A stretch of DNA of 58,074 bases from NCBI GenBank assembly GCA_001567255.1, contig LNBW01000043.1, positions 1 to 58,074 on the forward strand, in the 5' to 3' direction. Positions within the stretch are counted from its first letter, which is position 1. Every line of letters starts with the position of its first letter. A model generated the notes under the pieces. That model had not been told where the DNA came from, searched no databases, and was given only the letters and a program-made list of their open reading frames with translations. This document shows, piece by piece, positions 9,301-17,458 of the stretch. The position numbers were made by a program, and so were the translations under genes. Source of the DNA: Bacteroidetes bacterium OLB9 (lineage in GTDB: Bacteria > Bacteroidota > Bacteroidia > Chitinophagales > Saprospiraceae).

Positions 9301-9581
9301 ATCAGTTTCCCGAAGAGAAAAATCGTCGTGGCCTGGCATTTGATAAAAGAGATTTTAACCCTGGCACACGCAATTCGCCGGCATTATCTTCTGACCGAGC
9401 CTTTGGTCATGCCGGTTATACCGGTACTTTTGCATGGGCTGATCCCGAGTATGGTTTTACGTATGTCTTTTTGTCCAATAGGGTACATCCTACGAGATAT
9501 AACACAAAGATCAATACGCTGGACATCAGAGGGCAGATTGGAAATATTATTATCAAAAACATTATAAATAGTAAAAAATAA
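6348..9581 (+). CDS. Fusion of GH3 beta-N-acetylhexosaminidase (NagZ-like) and class C beta-lactamase-fold serine hydrolase
   Basis: 1077 residues with a signal peptide (ending GYG-QK). The N-terminal half is a GH3 hexosaminidase with the NagZ signature KHFPGHGDTDVDSH at residues 210-223, followed by a GH3 C-terminal domain. The second half carries a beta-lactamase/transpeptidase fold: S686-I-T-K689 (SxxK), YSD in place of YxN, and HAGYTGT in the KTG position. The pairing suggests periplasmic cleavage of peptidoglycan or chitin-like GlcNAc bonds combined with a peptidase/esterase step, as expected for cell-wall recycling. Such fusions are known in Bacteroidota. An insertion rich in Lys (FKRLFGKKPKK) sits inside the hydrolase half. 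It is followed 6 bases later by the hexapeptide-repeat gene. Confidence 0.9.
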   Translation: MNSFQSLFIFLFSLIFIHGYGQKGPAFLEDYNHQWVDSVFAGLTLDQKIGQLLMPRGNYSGKPHDVEQLRHWVKEYKIGGIVFFAGNPEVQVRITNELQQLSEVPLFIGQDFEWGLGMRLENTDNFPYNIMTAAMPFDAELVTRIGKEIGRQCNRIGVHINFAPVVDVNNNPKNPVINFRSFGSDKDIVARNGIAIMRGIQSHHVISTAKHFPGHGDTDVDSHFDLPLILHNRNRLENVELYPFKKLIQEGLSGVMTAHLNVPALEPQKGMASTFSKEIVTHLLQEELRFQGLTFTDAMDMQGAVKNYPNNEAMVQALLAGNDILETFMDVPGAIRAIKDAIISGRIPIATIDAKVKKILKAKSWAGLDHYQAAKVEGLYNDLQSIEADILNHLVAQNAITCLKNDLNLLPIINLKRKFAVLSIGTQTQTDFGRMVDNYVANDFYALKHDATDAEIDSVMNALVGYDVVLAAGQFVDIRPGRKYGLTSQNTKILQRLSEMKQVVLTILGNPFILDKIPELATCKSLVMGYQLNTYTEQIAPQILFGALPARGIFPVDINEAFRQGMGVHWKAIDRLSYSVPELAGMDRIELYRELDSLLTLGLEQKAYPGCVLQVAKDGKVIYSKAFGYPTYEPALPSKVIQTSKSVQFLDMAMDNQAAIQATTQTKTVQNDEFRIKTTDVYDLASITKIAASALAVMQLVSMDKMDIDGRFSAYVPSLRGSGAGERTMRDLLTHRAGLKAWIAFWKYAIDTTATLQKAIIQHPEWENRLVVEIKKPGFFKRLFGKKPKKIVHYAATVEKDPTFWNEVLHSGSRTWKPNIFSHRYSSIFSVPVADSLYLNHNYTDHIFQQIKQAPVESPGHYLYSDLHYYFYPEMVQYLTGVNFPTFVGDTYQSMGCSSLGFNVYNRKSKFRIIPTEYDSIFRVQLLQRYVHDEGAAMLGGISGHAGLFGNVNDVSKLMQMYLQEGHYGGQRYIHSDVIRAFTSYQFPEEKNRRGLAFDKRDFNPGTRNSPALSSDRAFGHAGYTGTFAWADPEYGFTYVFLSNRVHPTRYNTKINTLDIRGQIGNIIIKNIINSKK

Positions 9582-9587
9582 GATTGT

Positions 9588-10103
9588 ATGGCGCTCATTA
9601 AATCGGTCAATGGCAAGCAACCACAGATAGGAAAGAACTGTTATCTAGCCGAAAATGCTACCATTATTGGCGATGTAGTCTTTGGTGATGAATGCAGTGT
9701 ATGGTTCAATGCCGTGATTCGTGGAGATGTACACTATATCAAGATAGGCAATAGAGTGAATGTTCAGGATGGAGCTGTCATCCATTGTACATATCAAAAG
9801 TACCCGACTAATATAGGTAACAATGTGTCTATCGGCCACAACGCTATCGTTCATGGCTGTACTATTCATGACAATGTGCTGATTGGAATGGGAGCTATAG
9901 TGATGGACAACTGTATCATCGAATCTAACAGCATCATCGCTGCGGGAGCGGTGGTCACCCAGCATACTCATGTAGCATCCGGATGTATATATGCCGGCAT
10001 TCCTGCGCAAAAGATTAAGGATATCAGCCAGGAACTCATTTCGGGAGAAATCGACCGAATAGCGGCGAATTATGTGATTTATTCAGGATGGCTCAAAGAA
10101 TAG
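9588..10103 (+). CDS. Gamma carbonic anhydrase-like hexapeptide-repeat protein
   Basis: 171 residues made of left-handed beta-helix hexapeptide repeats from ENATIIGDVVFGDE onward. The His residues typical of gamma-class zinc sites are present (VIHCTYQ and IGHNAIVHGC). Length and opening match the YrdA/PaaY/CaiE subgroup, whose members are carbonic anhydrases or uncharacterised. There is no signal peptide. It lies 6 bases behind the GH3 fusion gene and is probably co-transcribed, without an obvious functional link. Confidence 0.85.
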   Translation: MALIKSVNGKQPQIGKNCYLAENATIIGDVVFGDECSVWFNAVIRGDVHYIKIGNRVNVQDGAVIHCTYQKYPTNIGNNVSIGHNAIVHGCTIHDNVLIGMGAIVMDNCIIESNSIIAAGAVVTQHTHVASGCIYAGIPAQKIKDISQELISGEIDRIAANYVIYSGWLKE

Positions 10104-10159
10104 TCAGGAACAAGATTAATTTTTAATAAAAAGTGAGTGAAATACTCAAAAAACTTTTT

Positions 10160-10167
10160 TAATTTTG
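10160..10167 (+). promoter_or_regulatory. -7 box (TAATTTTG) of the CAU tRNA
   Basis: TAATTTTG matches TAnnTTTG and ends 19 bases before the tRNA. No good -33 TTTG is seen. Confidence 0.45.
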
Positions 10168-10186
10168 CACGCGCTTTAACAAAGCA

Positions 10187-10260
10187 GGGCCTATAGCTCA
10201 GTCGGTTAGAGCACCTGACTCATAATCAGGTGGTCCCAGGTTCAAGTCCTGGTGGGCCCA
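10187..10260 (+). tRNA. tRNA with CAU anticodon, probably tRNA-Ile2 (lysidine-modified)
   Basis: The 74-nt cloverleaf has acceptor arms GGGCCTA/TGGGCCC with discriminator A, D-arm AGCTCAGTCGGTTAGAGC, anticodon stem-loop CCTGA-CTCATAA-TCAGG and T-arm around GGTTCAAGTCC. CCA is not encoded. The anticodon CAU fits Met or the lysidine-modified Ile2. C4-G69 and C5-G68 are the acceptor pairs TilS recognises in Ile2, and the general likeness to tRNA-Ile2 favours Ile. Elongator Met is the alternative. Confidence 0.93.
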
Positions 10261-10272
10261 CAATACTTAAAG

Positions 10273-10306
10273 AATCCTTAGTCTTGGTTGATTAAGGATT
10301 TTTTTA
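10273..10306 (+). terminator. Terminator of the tRNA gene
   Basis: AATCCTTA (10273-10280) pairs with TAAGGATT (10293-10300), followed by seven T. Confidence 0.85.
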
Positions 10307-10354
10307 TTGAATAGAAATTTAGGTCATAGCACATCATATTCCGGCTACCTTTTA

Positions 10355-10535
10355 TTAAACCCATATTATTCATTAGACTTTATTGCGAAGGGAAATGATA
10401 CAAAATAGCTATGAGGATCGGAGTTTTTATTCCGCAGGCATAGTTTTACTAAGTCGAGGAAAGAAAAACGAGTGCCGAAATAGATATGAAGTAGCATTTT
10501 CATGTAGTCAATTTCTTATGGGTAATTTGGGTTAA
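10355..10535. repeat. ~180-bp MITE-like repeat, copy 1
   Basis: The ends are imperfect terminal inverted repeats: TTAAACCCATATTATTCATT on the left, and on the right the complement of TTAACCCAAATTACCCATAA. The interior matches 25286-25465 in the same orientation and 45968-46148 in reverse. On the minus strand it holds a ~45-codon frame shared by all copies (MKMLLHIYFGTRFSFLD in this one). The rest of the 10307-10631 gap shows nothing recognisable. Confidence 0.75.
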
Positions 10536-10631
10536 ATATCGCCACGATTGCTGACAATTACATGATGCAAAATGTAGGTAGTATTTTGGTTTATTGAGTT
10601 GTTTAAAGTACTTGATGAACTTAAATATCGC

Positions 10632-11915
10632 TTATCGATTCATAATTTCGTGACCAATCCTGCACTCCATACATCGAAAATATGAACAATAATTTTGTTT
10701 AAGATGGATAAAAGCCTGACTGTCAAAAGCGGATTTGACGGTTTGGTGCATTGATTTCCATTCATTGATGATACTGTTTTTTTCGGCTTTCACTGACTCT
10801 AGTAGGGAGATTGCCTTGTCTGTGTATATTTCATCTCCTATTGATTTGCCATAAAGGTAGAGTACTGGTACGATTGCATTAATGAGCAACAAATCCATCA
10901 TTTCATCACTGATGTTTTTGAGCTGATATGTTGAAAGCGTTCCAAATCTATAGTGTGTATTCCAGTATTCATTAGGTTTGGCATGGAGCAATTCTCTAAT
11001 CGTCCTTGCTGAGGATGCTTCTTTTATTTTGCTAAAAAGTCTATCATTACTCGTCAACAAGGCTGCAAACTGTGCCAACCGGATCGTAGGAAAATTGCCT
11101 GGCCGCATTTTACTAAACTTCCACATGACCGCATTGATGGGAGTAAGTCCGTATTTTTGGCGGAGATAGGTATATTCCTTTTTTATTATTTGATAATATT
11201 CATCCTGATAGTTAGCTTCGAGCATACCCGCCTGACCAAAGATTAGTGCTTCAATAGCCTGTGGTTTATCTGCATTTTTTAGCAAGATAGATAGCGGCAA
11301 GCTTTTGGCTAGCAACTCAAAAGGTTGTGTATTTACCTTCGCACCAAAATAACGCGCGAGCATGATGTAGAACGTTTCTTCCCAGTTATCACCGGTGGCT
11401 TTGTGGATTTCTGCCAGATGTGCTGTCTTTTGTAGTAGTCTCTCCACCACTAAAGTATATTTCCACAATTCGATTTTTTGTTTATCCACAGTAGGGAGCA
11501 TCCTACTACATGGGATGGAATCTTGCGATTGCATTAAGGAGAGGTAGTGATCCAGATATATTCTTGGAATTCTACCTTTGAGTTCCAGGGTCGGTATATT
11601 ATTCAGAGCTTCATCAAGGCTATCATGCTCATATACTACGTGGAGAATGACGTTATCATAGGCATGATCTCGATGGTGTTCGTGTTTGATCCAGTCAGAG
11701 GTGTAAACATGCATTTCGATATTGCCTGCCCAAATATTGCCATCCAATTCAATACGGCCATTGAAAAAATCTGGACCGGAATCAGTATTGTAAATACCAT
11801 AGTCAAGCAGCTTTATCTTTCGACCATCGGTACAATGCAATAGATCACCACCTATCTTTTTGGTTTTCCAAAGATAGTGTAGGAAGTCTTCTTTGATGAC
11901 AGGCTGGAGCGGCAT
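10632..11915 (-). CDS. DUF2851 family protein
   Basis: 427 residues without a signal peptide or membrane segments. The opening (FLHYLWKTKKIGG, then LDYGIYNTDSGPDFFNGRIE and GNIEMHVYTSDW) is that of DUF2851, a Bacteroidota family of unknown function. The conserved GxxxxxxGPDFxxA/G and EMH-S-W elements recall nuclease-like folds, but no activity is established. It lies 8 bases after folA on the same strand and is probably its operon partner. A Cys pair, CRMxxC (FRCMECRIG), sits at the extreme C-terminus and could bind metal. Confidence 0.85.
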   Translation of the reverse strand: MPLQPVIKEDFLHYLWKTKKIGGDLLHCTDGRKIKLLDYGIYNTDSGPDFFNGRIELDGNIWAGNIEMHVYTSDWIKHEHHRDHAYDNVILHVVYEHDSLDEALNNIPTLELKGRIPRIYLDHYLSLMQSQDSIPCSRMLPTVDKQKIELWKYTLVVERLLQKTAHLAEIHKATGDNWEETFYIMLARYFGAKVNTQPFELLAKSLPLSILLKNADKPQAIEALIFGQAGMLEANYQDEYYQIIKKEYTYLRQKYGLTPINAVMWKFSKMRPGNFPTIRLAQFAALLTSNDRLFSKIKEASSARTIRELLHAKPNEYWNTHYRFGTLSTYQLKNISDEMMDLLLINAIVPVLYLYGKSIGDEIYTDKAISLLESVKAEKNSIINEWKSMHQTVKSAFDSQAFIHLKQNYCSYFRCMECRIGHEIMNR

Positions 11916-11923
11916 ATCTATTG

Positions 11924-12415
11924 TTATATTCTTTCGAAAATCTTAAAATTATAGTCATATTCGTTTTTCTCATCTTTAGTGTGTGGATCTTCCGAAACGA
12001 GTTTCCATTGATTCATATCCAGATCAGGAAAGAAAATATCTCCATCCAGTTCTATTTCTATTTCCGTAAGATATAACTTATCCCATAGATTGAGGGTCTG
12101 ATTGAATATTTGTCCACCACCTATAATAAAAGCTTCGGTTTCACCATTTTCATGTGCATATTGTAATGCTTCGGTGATAGAGTGTACCACAACACAGTTA
12201 CTGGAGATAAAGTAAGGATCTCGGGTGATGACTATATTAGTACGCTTAGGAAGCGGTCGCCCTATAGAAATATAAGTGTTTTTGCCCATGATGACCGTAT
12301 GTCCGATGGTTGTACGTTTGAAATACGCAAAGTCAGCAGGTAGGTACCATGGAATCTCATTTTCTTTGCCTATCACGCGGTTTTTTGTCATGGCCACCAG
12401 GCTGGATATAATCAT
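11924..12415 (-). CDS. folA: Dihydrofolate reductase
   Basis: 163 residues, the usual length for bacterial DHFR, which reduces dihydrofolate to tetrahydrofolate with NADPH. Visible signatures are ISSLVAMTKNRVIGKENEIPW (N-terminal strand and Met20-type loop with the W), VIMGKNTYISIG (cofactor binding), PKRTNIVITRD and IIGGGQIF. The catalytic acidic residue is in the ADFAYFKRTT helix. It starts the short folA-DUF2851 operon. Confidence 0.95.
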   Translation of the reverse strand: MIISSLVAMTKNRVIGKENEIPWYLPADFAYFKRTTIGHTVIMGKNTYISIGRPLPKRTNIVITRDPYFISSNCVVVHSITEALQYAHENGETEAFIIGGGQIFNQTLNLWDKLYLTEIEIELDGDIFFPDLDMNQWKLVSEDPHTKDEKNEYDYNFKIFERI

Positions 12416-12436
12416 AATTTATTAGAATTTATCTCA

Positions 12437-12444
12437 CAAAGCTA
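12437..12444 (-). promoter_or_regulatory. -7 box (TAGCTTTG) upstream of folA
   Basis: On the minus strand TAGCTTTG matches TAnnTTTG 22 bases before the folA start. Confidence 0.45.
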
Positions 12445-12536
12445 CATATTTTCTTCTTTTACAGAAAGTTTAGAAATGAACAACCGCTGGAATTAATTTA
12501 AAAACTGTATTTTTACAAGTATAAAATCAAAAGCCT

Positions 12537-14276
12537 ATGAGTTTTCAAATCAGCGAAAAGGGTGAAAAATACGATGTAGTCATTGTTGGGTCCGGTGCTG
12601 GAGGAGGTATGGCAGCTAAAATTCTAGCAGAATCTGGTCTTTCAGTAGCGGTCCTCGAGGCTGGTGGTGATTTCGATCCTGCAAAGGACGAATATCGTAC
12701 ACAGCTCAGATGGCCGTGGGAATCTCCACGCCGAGGTGCTAATACTCAAAGGGCTTTTGGCGATTTTGATGCTGCCTGGGGTGGATGGGAGATCGACGGT
12801 GAACCCTATAACAGAGTGGATGGCACTAAGTTTGACTGGTTTAGATCCCGTATGCTCGGAGGTCGTACTAACCACTGGGGAAGAATCTCACTGAGATTTG
12901 GCCCTAATGATTTTAAGCGAAAAGATATCGACGGACTAGGAGACAACTGGCCGATTAGCTATGATGATGTCAGTCCTTATTACGATAGGGTCGATAAACT
13001 CATTGGCGTTTTTGGAAGTAAAGAAGGCATATATAACGAACCAGACGGCTATTTCTTGCCGCCACCAAAGCCAAGATTGCATGAATTGTTTGTAAAAAAA
13101 GGTGGCGCTAAAACAAATATTCCAGTCATTCCATCCAGGCTTTCTATTCTGACACGCAAGATCAATAATGAACGTGGTGTCTGTTTCTTCTGTGCTCAGT
13201 GCAATCGCGCCTGCTCTGTATATGCTGATTTTTCATCATCTACCGTACTGATGAAGCCAGCCATGAAGCGAGGTAATGTAGAATTATATACGCACGCAAT
13301 GGTCAGGGAAGTGACCACTGATGAAAATGGGATGGCAAAAGGGGTTATCTATATTGATAAAAAAGACCTCAACGAATATCATGTGTCAGGAAGAGTGGTT
13401 GTGCTGGCGGCTTCTGCCTGTGAGACGGCTCGGATAATGCTCAATTCAAAATCAAAATATCACCCGAATGGAATTTCTAACAGTTCAGGTGTAATCGGCC
13501 ACTATCTGCACGATAGTACAGGAACTGACCGAATGGGTATTATGCCTGATCTCATTGATCGTCCTAGATACAATGAGGATGGTGTAGGAGGTATGCACGT
13601 ATATACACCGTGGTGGCTTGACAATAAAAAGCTGGACTTTCCACGAGGTTATCACATAGAATATTGGGGCGGAATGGGCATGCCCGGGTATGGTTTTGGT
13701 TTTGGTATGGATACGATGCGCAAATACATATTGGATGAATTTGGTAAGCCATCACCCAATGGAGGTTATGGCAAAGATCTGAAAAAGGATATACGTCGTA
13801 TTTATGGATCAACACTCGGTATGTCTGGTCGTGGAGAGAGTGTACCACAGTACAACAATTACTGCGAGATAGATCCTGACACTGTAGATAAGTACGGTAT
13901 TCCGGTATTGAGATTCCACTACAAATGGACAGATTATGAGCGTAAACAGAGTAAACACATGCACGATACTTTTGAAGAAATATTGACAGCGATGGGAGCT
14001 ACCATTCTAGGTAATAAACCAGGTGAGGATACAGAATATGGACTAGCTGCTCCCGGGCGAATCATACACGAGGTAGGCACCACCCGGATGGGTAATGATT
14101 CCAAAACTTCTGTATTGAATAAATATGCACAAACACACGAATGTAAAAATCTCTTTGTAGTAGATGGAGGATCTTTTGTATCTCAAGCCGATAAAAACCC
14201 GACTTGGACGATTCTGGCATTGGCATGGAGAACATCAGACTATATTGTCGAACACTTCAAAAAGAAAAATCTCTAA
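12537..14276 (+). CDS. GMC-family oxidoreductase with four-Cys motif
   Basis: 579 residues. An FAD-binding Rossmann segment (VVIVGSGAGGGMAAKILAES) opens the protein, and the GMC C-terminal HEVGTTRMG...FVVDGGSFVSQADKNPTWT segment closes it. This is a glucose-methanol-choline family dehydrogenase, which oxidises alcohols or sugars. C216, C219, C222 and C226 form CFFCAQCNRAC, a CxxCxxCxxxC cluster in the hinge region where FAD-glucose dehydrogenases hold an Fe-S cluster, so electron transfer through Fe-S is likely. The next gene encodes a gluconate dehydrogenase subunit 3-like protein and overlaps by one base (TAATG), so the two form one enzyme. There is no signal peptide on this subunit. Confidence 0.9.
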   Translation: MSFQISEKGEKYDVVIVGSGAGGGMAAKILAESGLSVAVLEAGGDFDPAKDEYRTQLRWPWESPRRGANTQRAFGDFDAAWGGWEIDGEPYNRVDGTKFDWFRSRMLGGRTNHWGRISLRFGPNDFKRKDIDGLGDNWPISYDDVSPYYDRVDKLIGVFGSKEGIYNEPDGYFLPPPKPRLHELFVKKGGAKTNIPVIPSRLSILTRKINNERGVCFFCAQCNRACSVYADFSSSTVLMKPAMKRGNVELYTHAMVREVTTDENGMAKGVIYIDKKDLNEYHVSGRVVVLAASACETARIMLNSKSKYHPNGISNSSGVIGHYLHDSTGTDRMGIMPDLIDRPRYNEDGVGGMHVYTPWWLDNKKLDFPRGYHIEYWGGMGMPGYGFGFGMDTMRKYILDEFGKPSPNGGYGKDLKKDIRRIYGSTLGMSGRGESVPQYNNYCEIDPDTVDKYGIPVLRFHYKWTDYERKQSKHMHDTFEEILTAMGATILGNKPGEDTEYGLAAPGRIIHEVGTTRMGNDSKTSVLNKYAQTHECKNLFVVDGGSFVSQADKNPTWTILALAWRTSDYIVEHFKKKNL

Positions 14277-14986
14277 TGATGGATAGGAGAGAAAATATAA
14301 AATTATTACTGACCGGTACAGTAGCGACCGGATTTTGGCTGACTACAGGGTGTAATCCTAAAGATACAGCAACTGCAGAAAAAATCATTGCAACTTCAAC
14401 CAGTGGTTATGGTCGTACACCTGAAGAAATGGTACATGATGCCGAGCTGATGAGCCAAACCTTTTTTACAGAAAAAGAGCGAAAAATGGTAGAAATCCTG
14501 GCTGACATCATCATCCCTGCTGACGACAAATCTGGGAGTGCCACAGATGCAGGCGTTCCAGACTTTATTGAGTTTATGATGAAAGATTATCCTAAGTTCC
14601 AGTTACCAATGCGAGGCGGACTGATGTGGCTAGATAGTCAGAGCAATAAAGATTTTGGATTATCATTTATAGACAGTAGTGCAACTCAGAGATTGGAATT
14701 GATTGACAAAATCGCTTACCCGGATGCTGCTACGGAAGACATGAAGTTTGGAGTGCGATTTTTCAACCTTATGAGAAACCTGACGGCAACCGGATTTTTT
14801 ACTTCAGAAATGGGTATAAACGATCTCGGGTATGTAGGTAATAGGACAAATCAATGGAACGGAGTGCCAGATGATGTGTTGAAGAAATTTGGATTTACAT
14901 ATGATGATGAATGGAAGGATGTCTATCTAAATATTGAAGATCAACACCGCATAGCGGAATGGGATGACAAAGGTAATCTGATATGA
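14276..14986 (+). CDS. Gluconate 2-dehydrogenase subunit 3-like protein
   Basis: About 236 residues. The start at 14276 (or 14279) is chosen because TAATG couples it to the GMC gene. A twin-arginine-like DRRENIKLL is followed by a hydrophobic stretch and a lipobox-like LTTGC, so it is probably a Tat-exported lipoprotein. The partner GMC subunit, which lacks a signal, could ride along. The body (EKERKMVEILADIIIPADD, DAGVPDFIEFMMKDYP) is the gluconate 2-dehydrogenase subunit 3 family. It is the small subunit of a periplasmic sugar or alcohol dehydrogenase. It overlaps tsaE by four bases (ATGA). Confidence 0.88.
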   Translation: MMDRRENIKLLLTGTVATGFWLTTGCNPKDTATAEKIIATSTSGYGRTPEEMVHDAELMSQTFFTEKERKMVEILADIIIPADDKSGSATDAGVPDFIEFMMKDYPKFQLPMRGGLMWLDSQSNKDFGLSFIDSSATQRLELIDKIAYPDAATEDMKFGVRFFNLMRNLTATGFFTSEMGINDLGYVGNRTNQWNGVPDDVLKKFGFTYDDEWKDVYLNIEDQHRIAEWDDKGNLI

Positions 14987-15426
14987 AAACGGATGCTGTT
15001 GTCCCTATTTTTGCTAACCATGTAGATGACTATAAGGGTATAGCACAACGTATTTTGACTGAGAATCAGCAGTCAAGAATATTCATATTTAGAGGCCAAC
15101 TAGGTGCGGGAAAAACCACCCTTATTAAAGAATTATGTAAGGTACTGGGCTATCACGGAGAAGTGACGAGTCCTACCTTTTCCCTGATTAACGAATATGA
15201 TAGCGCTGGAAACAAAATTTATCACATGGATCTCTACCGTGTTAAAGACGTGGATGAGGCGGTAGATTTTGGTATCGAGGAATATTTATATAGTGATGCA
15301 TTTTGCTTTATAGAATGGCCGGATATTGTTATGGACCTCTTACCGGAAAACTTTTATACCGTAGAAATTGAGACTGCAGACCCAAGTACCCAACAGCGGA
15401 AAATCACAGTTATGTATCACGTTTAA
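14983..15426 (+). CDS. tsaE: tRNA threonylcarbamoyladenosine biosynthesis ATPase TsaE
   Basis: 147 residues, the normal length. It holds the Walker A GQLGAGKTTLIKEL, then TSPTFSLINEY and the YHMDLYRV strand with Asp, and IEWPD near the end, all diagnostic for TsaE. TsaE with TsaB and TsaD makes t6A37 on ANN-decoding tRNAs. It overlaps the upstream dehydrogenase subunit by ATGA. Confidence 0.95.
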   Translation: MKTDAVVPIFANHVDDYKGIAQRILTENQQSRIFIFRGQLGAGKTTLIKELCKVLGYHGEVTSPTFSLINEYDSAGNKIYHMDLYRVKDVDEAVDFGIEEYLYSDAFCFIEWPDIVMDLLPENFYTVEIETADPSTQQRKITVMYHV

Positions 15427-15580
15427 CCACAATCACAGCTATACAATCATGATATACATATCCGAAGATTTATCCCATTCAGCCTGGGTTTGTATAATTG
15501 GCTTAATTAATTCTAGTTTGTTTACATTTATTGGCAAAAGCCATTTGTTAAAATTATTATTGTGAAAAATATTTTGACCA

Positions 15581-16813
15581 ATGAGTAAAATCAAGAAACC
15601 CATCATTTTTTCCGATTTCTTTACAGAAGGCCAATATGAAACAGAAGTTGAAATGCTGGCCGTCAAAGAAAATGCCCAGCGTTTGACCATTGGCATACCT
15701 AAGGAAATCCTCATCAGTGAGCGCAGAGTAGCATTGACTCCGCACTCGATAAGGACGCTTGTAGGCTATGGGCATAACGTTGTAGTCGAAACTGGAGCCG
15801 GTCAAATGTCCAATTTTTCTGATCATAATTACTCAGAAGCAGGAGCAACAGTTTCCTATAGTAAGGAAGAAGTCTTCAAATCTCAGGTACTTGTTAAAAT
15901 TGCGCCTCCGACTTCGGAAGAAATAGATCTGATGAAGCCCGATCAAATTCTTATTTCACCTTTGCAACTACCTGTCTTAAAAGATGATTATCTCACTAAA
16001 CTCAAGCAAAAGCGCATCACGGCACTAGCGATGGAATACCTCCAGTCTGAAGATGGTGATTATCCCATAGTAAAGATTATGAGCGAAATAGCCGGTAGTT
16101 GTGCCATCCTGACTGCTGCTGAGTACCTTAATAATACTCGTGAAGGTGGTCGCGGCCTGCTGTTGGGAGGTATTTCAGGTGTGCCACCTGCCAAAATTGT
16201 CATCCTAGGTGCAGGCGTGGTGGCCGAATCAGCTATCAAGGTCGCAATGGGACTCGGTGCGTCTGTCAGGGTCTTTGACAATAATATTTCAAAATTGAGT
16301 CGGCTTCAGAACAGCATCGGACGGCATCTACATACATCTTCTATTAATCCGGTTTATCTGGCATATCAATTAACCAGTGCCGATGTATTAATCGGGGCGA
16401 TACATTCCAAAAGTGGTAGAACCCCCATTATTGTAACCGAGGAAATGGTATCCAATATGAAAGATGGAGCAGTAATTATCGATGTCAGTATTGACCAGGG
16501 TGGATGTATTGAGACATCCAGGATGACGACACTAGAGGATCCTTCATTTATCCGCCATGGTGTGATTCACTACTGTGTGCCCAATATCACATCTAAGGTG
16601 AGTCGCTCTGCTTCTGTTGCAATTAGTAACATTATCACACTTTTATTGTTAAAAATGGGTACAAATTTGAATTTTGACAATGTCTTGTACAATAATCAAG
16701 GTATCAGACATGGCTGTTATACCTATAAGGGTTTTGTCACCAATGAGTATCTAGGCAAGAGATTCAATGAAAAATTCACCAGCCTGGATTTATTATTAAC
16801 AAGTAAATTATAA
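15581..16813 (+). CDS. ald: Alanine dehydrogenase
   Basis: 410 residues. After a ~35-residue N-terminal extension comes IGIPKEILISERRVALTP, the start of the AlaDH/PNT family. Then come MEYLQSEDGDYPIVKIMSEI, the NAD-binding AKIVILGAGVVAESAIKVA and the C-terminal SIDQGGCIETS. It interconverts L-alanine and pyruvate with NAD and is cytosolic. The extension and length match the Bacteroidota subgroup rather than the ~370-residue Bacillus type. It is followed 10 bases later by a small conserved gene. Confidence 0.92.
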   Translation: MSKIKKPIIFSDFFTEGQYETEVEMLAVKENAQRLTIGIPKEILISERRVALTPHSIRTLVGYGHNVVVETGAGQMSNFSDHNYSEAGATVSYSKEEVFKSQVLVKIAPPTSEEIDLMKPDQILISPLQLPVLKDDYLTKLKQKRITALAMEYLQSEDGDYPIVKIMSEIAGSCAILTAAEYLNNTREGGRGLLLGGISGVPPAKIVILGAGVVAESAIKVAMGLGASVRVFDNNISKLSRLQNSIGRHLHTSSINPVYLAYQLTSADVLIGAIHSKSGRTPIIVTEEMVSNMKDGAVIIDVSIDQGGCIETSRMTTLEDPSFIRHGVIHYCVPNITSKVSRSASVAISNIITLLLLKMGTNLNFDNVLYNNQGIRHGCYTYKGFVTNEYLGKRFNEKFTSLDLLLTSKL

Positions 16814-16823
16814 AATCAACAAT

Positions 16824-17375
16824 ATGGATCTAGGAACATTAATCAGTAAGGCAAACAAGTATAAGCAAATCCTGAAAAACACTGAATTGTATCGTGAAGC
16901 ATGGCATAAAGACATCAAACCCAAGTTAACAGAAACACTGGGTAAAATGGTTGAAGAGATCAAGTTTCCGAAAGCAGAAGTCATTGTACGAGATAATTTT
17001 GAAAATCTAGAATCCGTCACCTTAGACTTAGGCAGATCAAGTAGTGGAATTTATGAAAATCTTGAAGGTACAGAAGTCAAACGAGTGATGGTAAAGTCTA
17101 ATGGTTCGTTGATCTATCAGCAGTTATTTAACGGGAAAATTATGGTAATGATTCTTAGTCCTAATATTGAAGGATATGGGCAACCAAAGCCACCCATGAC
17201 GGTAGAGATTCTTCGTCCGGATGAGCTCAACACATCATTTGTCATCAGACATATGGAACTCTTTTTAAATGATATCACCGAATGGGAAGACTTTGACGAT
17301 GATCAACCATCTAAATCTCCTACGATTGGATTTAATCCGATTGGCTTTCACCATGACGGTCAAGAAGAGGGATAA
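16824..17375 (+). CDS. Conserved hypothetical protein (downstream of ald)
   Basis: 183 residues, soluble, with no signal peptide and no recognised domain. The N-terminal half is helical and lysine-rich (LISKANKYKQILKNTELYRE), the middle is beta-rich (VMVKSNGSLIYQQLFNGKIM) and the tail is acidic then Gly/His-rich. Spacing of 10 bases from ald suggests co-transcription. Function unknown. Confidence 0.75.
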   Translation: MDLGTLISKANKYKQILKNTELYREAWHKDIKPKLTETLGKMVEEIKFPKAEVIVRDNFENLESVTLDLGRSSSGIYENLEGTEVKRVMVKSNGSLIYQQLFNGKIMVMILSPNIEGYGQPKPPMTVEILRPDELNTSFVIRHMELFLNDITEWEDFDDDQPSKSPTIGFNPIGFHHDGQEEG

Positions 17376-17394
17376 AATTTTATGATTATCCTAT

Positions 17395-17436
17395 AAAAAA
17401 AGGCTCGATAAAATCAGTTTTATCGAGCCTTTTTTG
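17395..17436. terminator. Bidirectional terminator between the ald and atp operons
   Basis: A perfect 14-bp stem (17400-17413 with 17418-17431) with loop TCAG is flanked by A6 on the left and T5 on the right. It can therefore terminate both converging transcription units. Confidence 0.92.
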
Positions 17437-17458
17437 AGTTATTAAAATTTTATATTTA

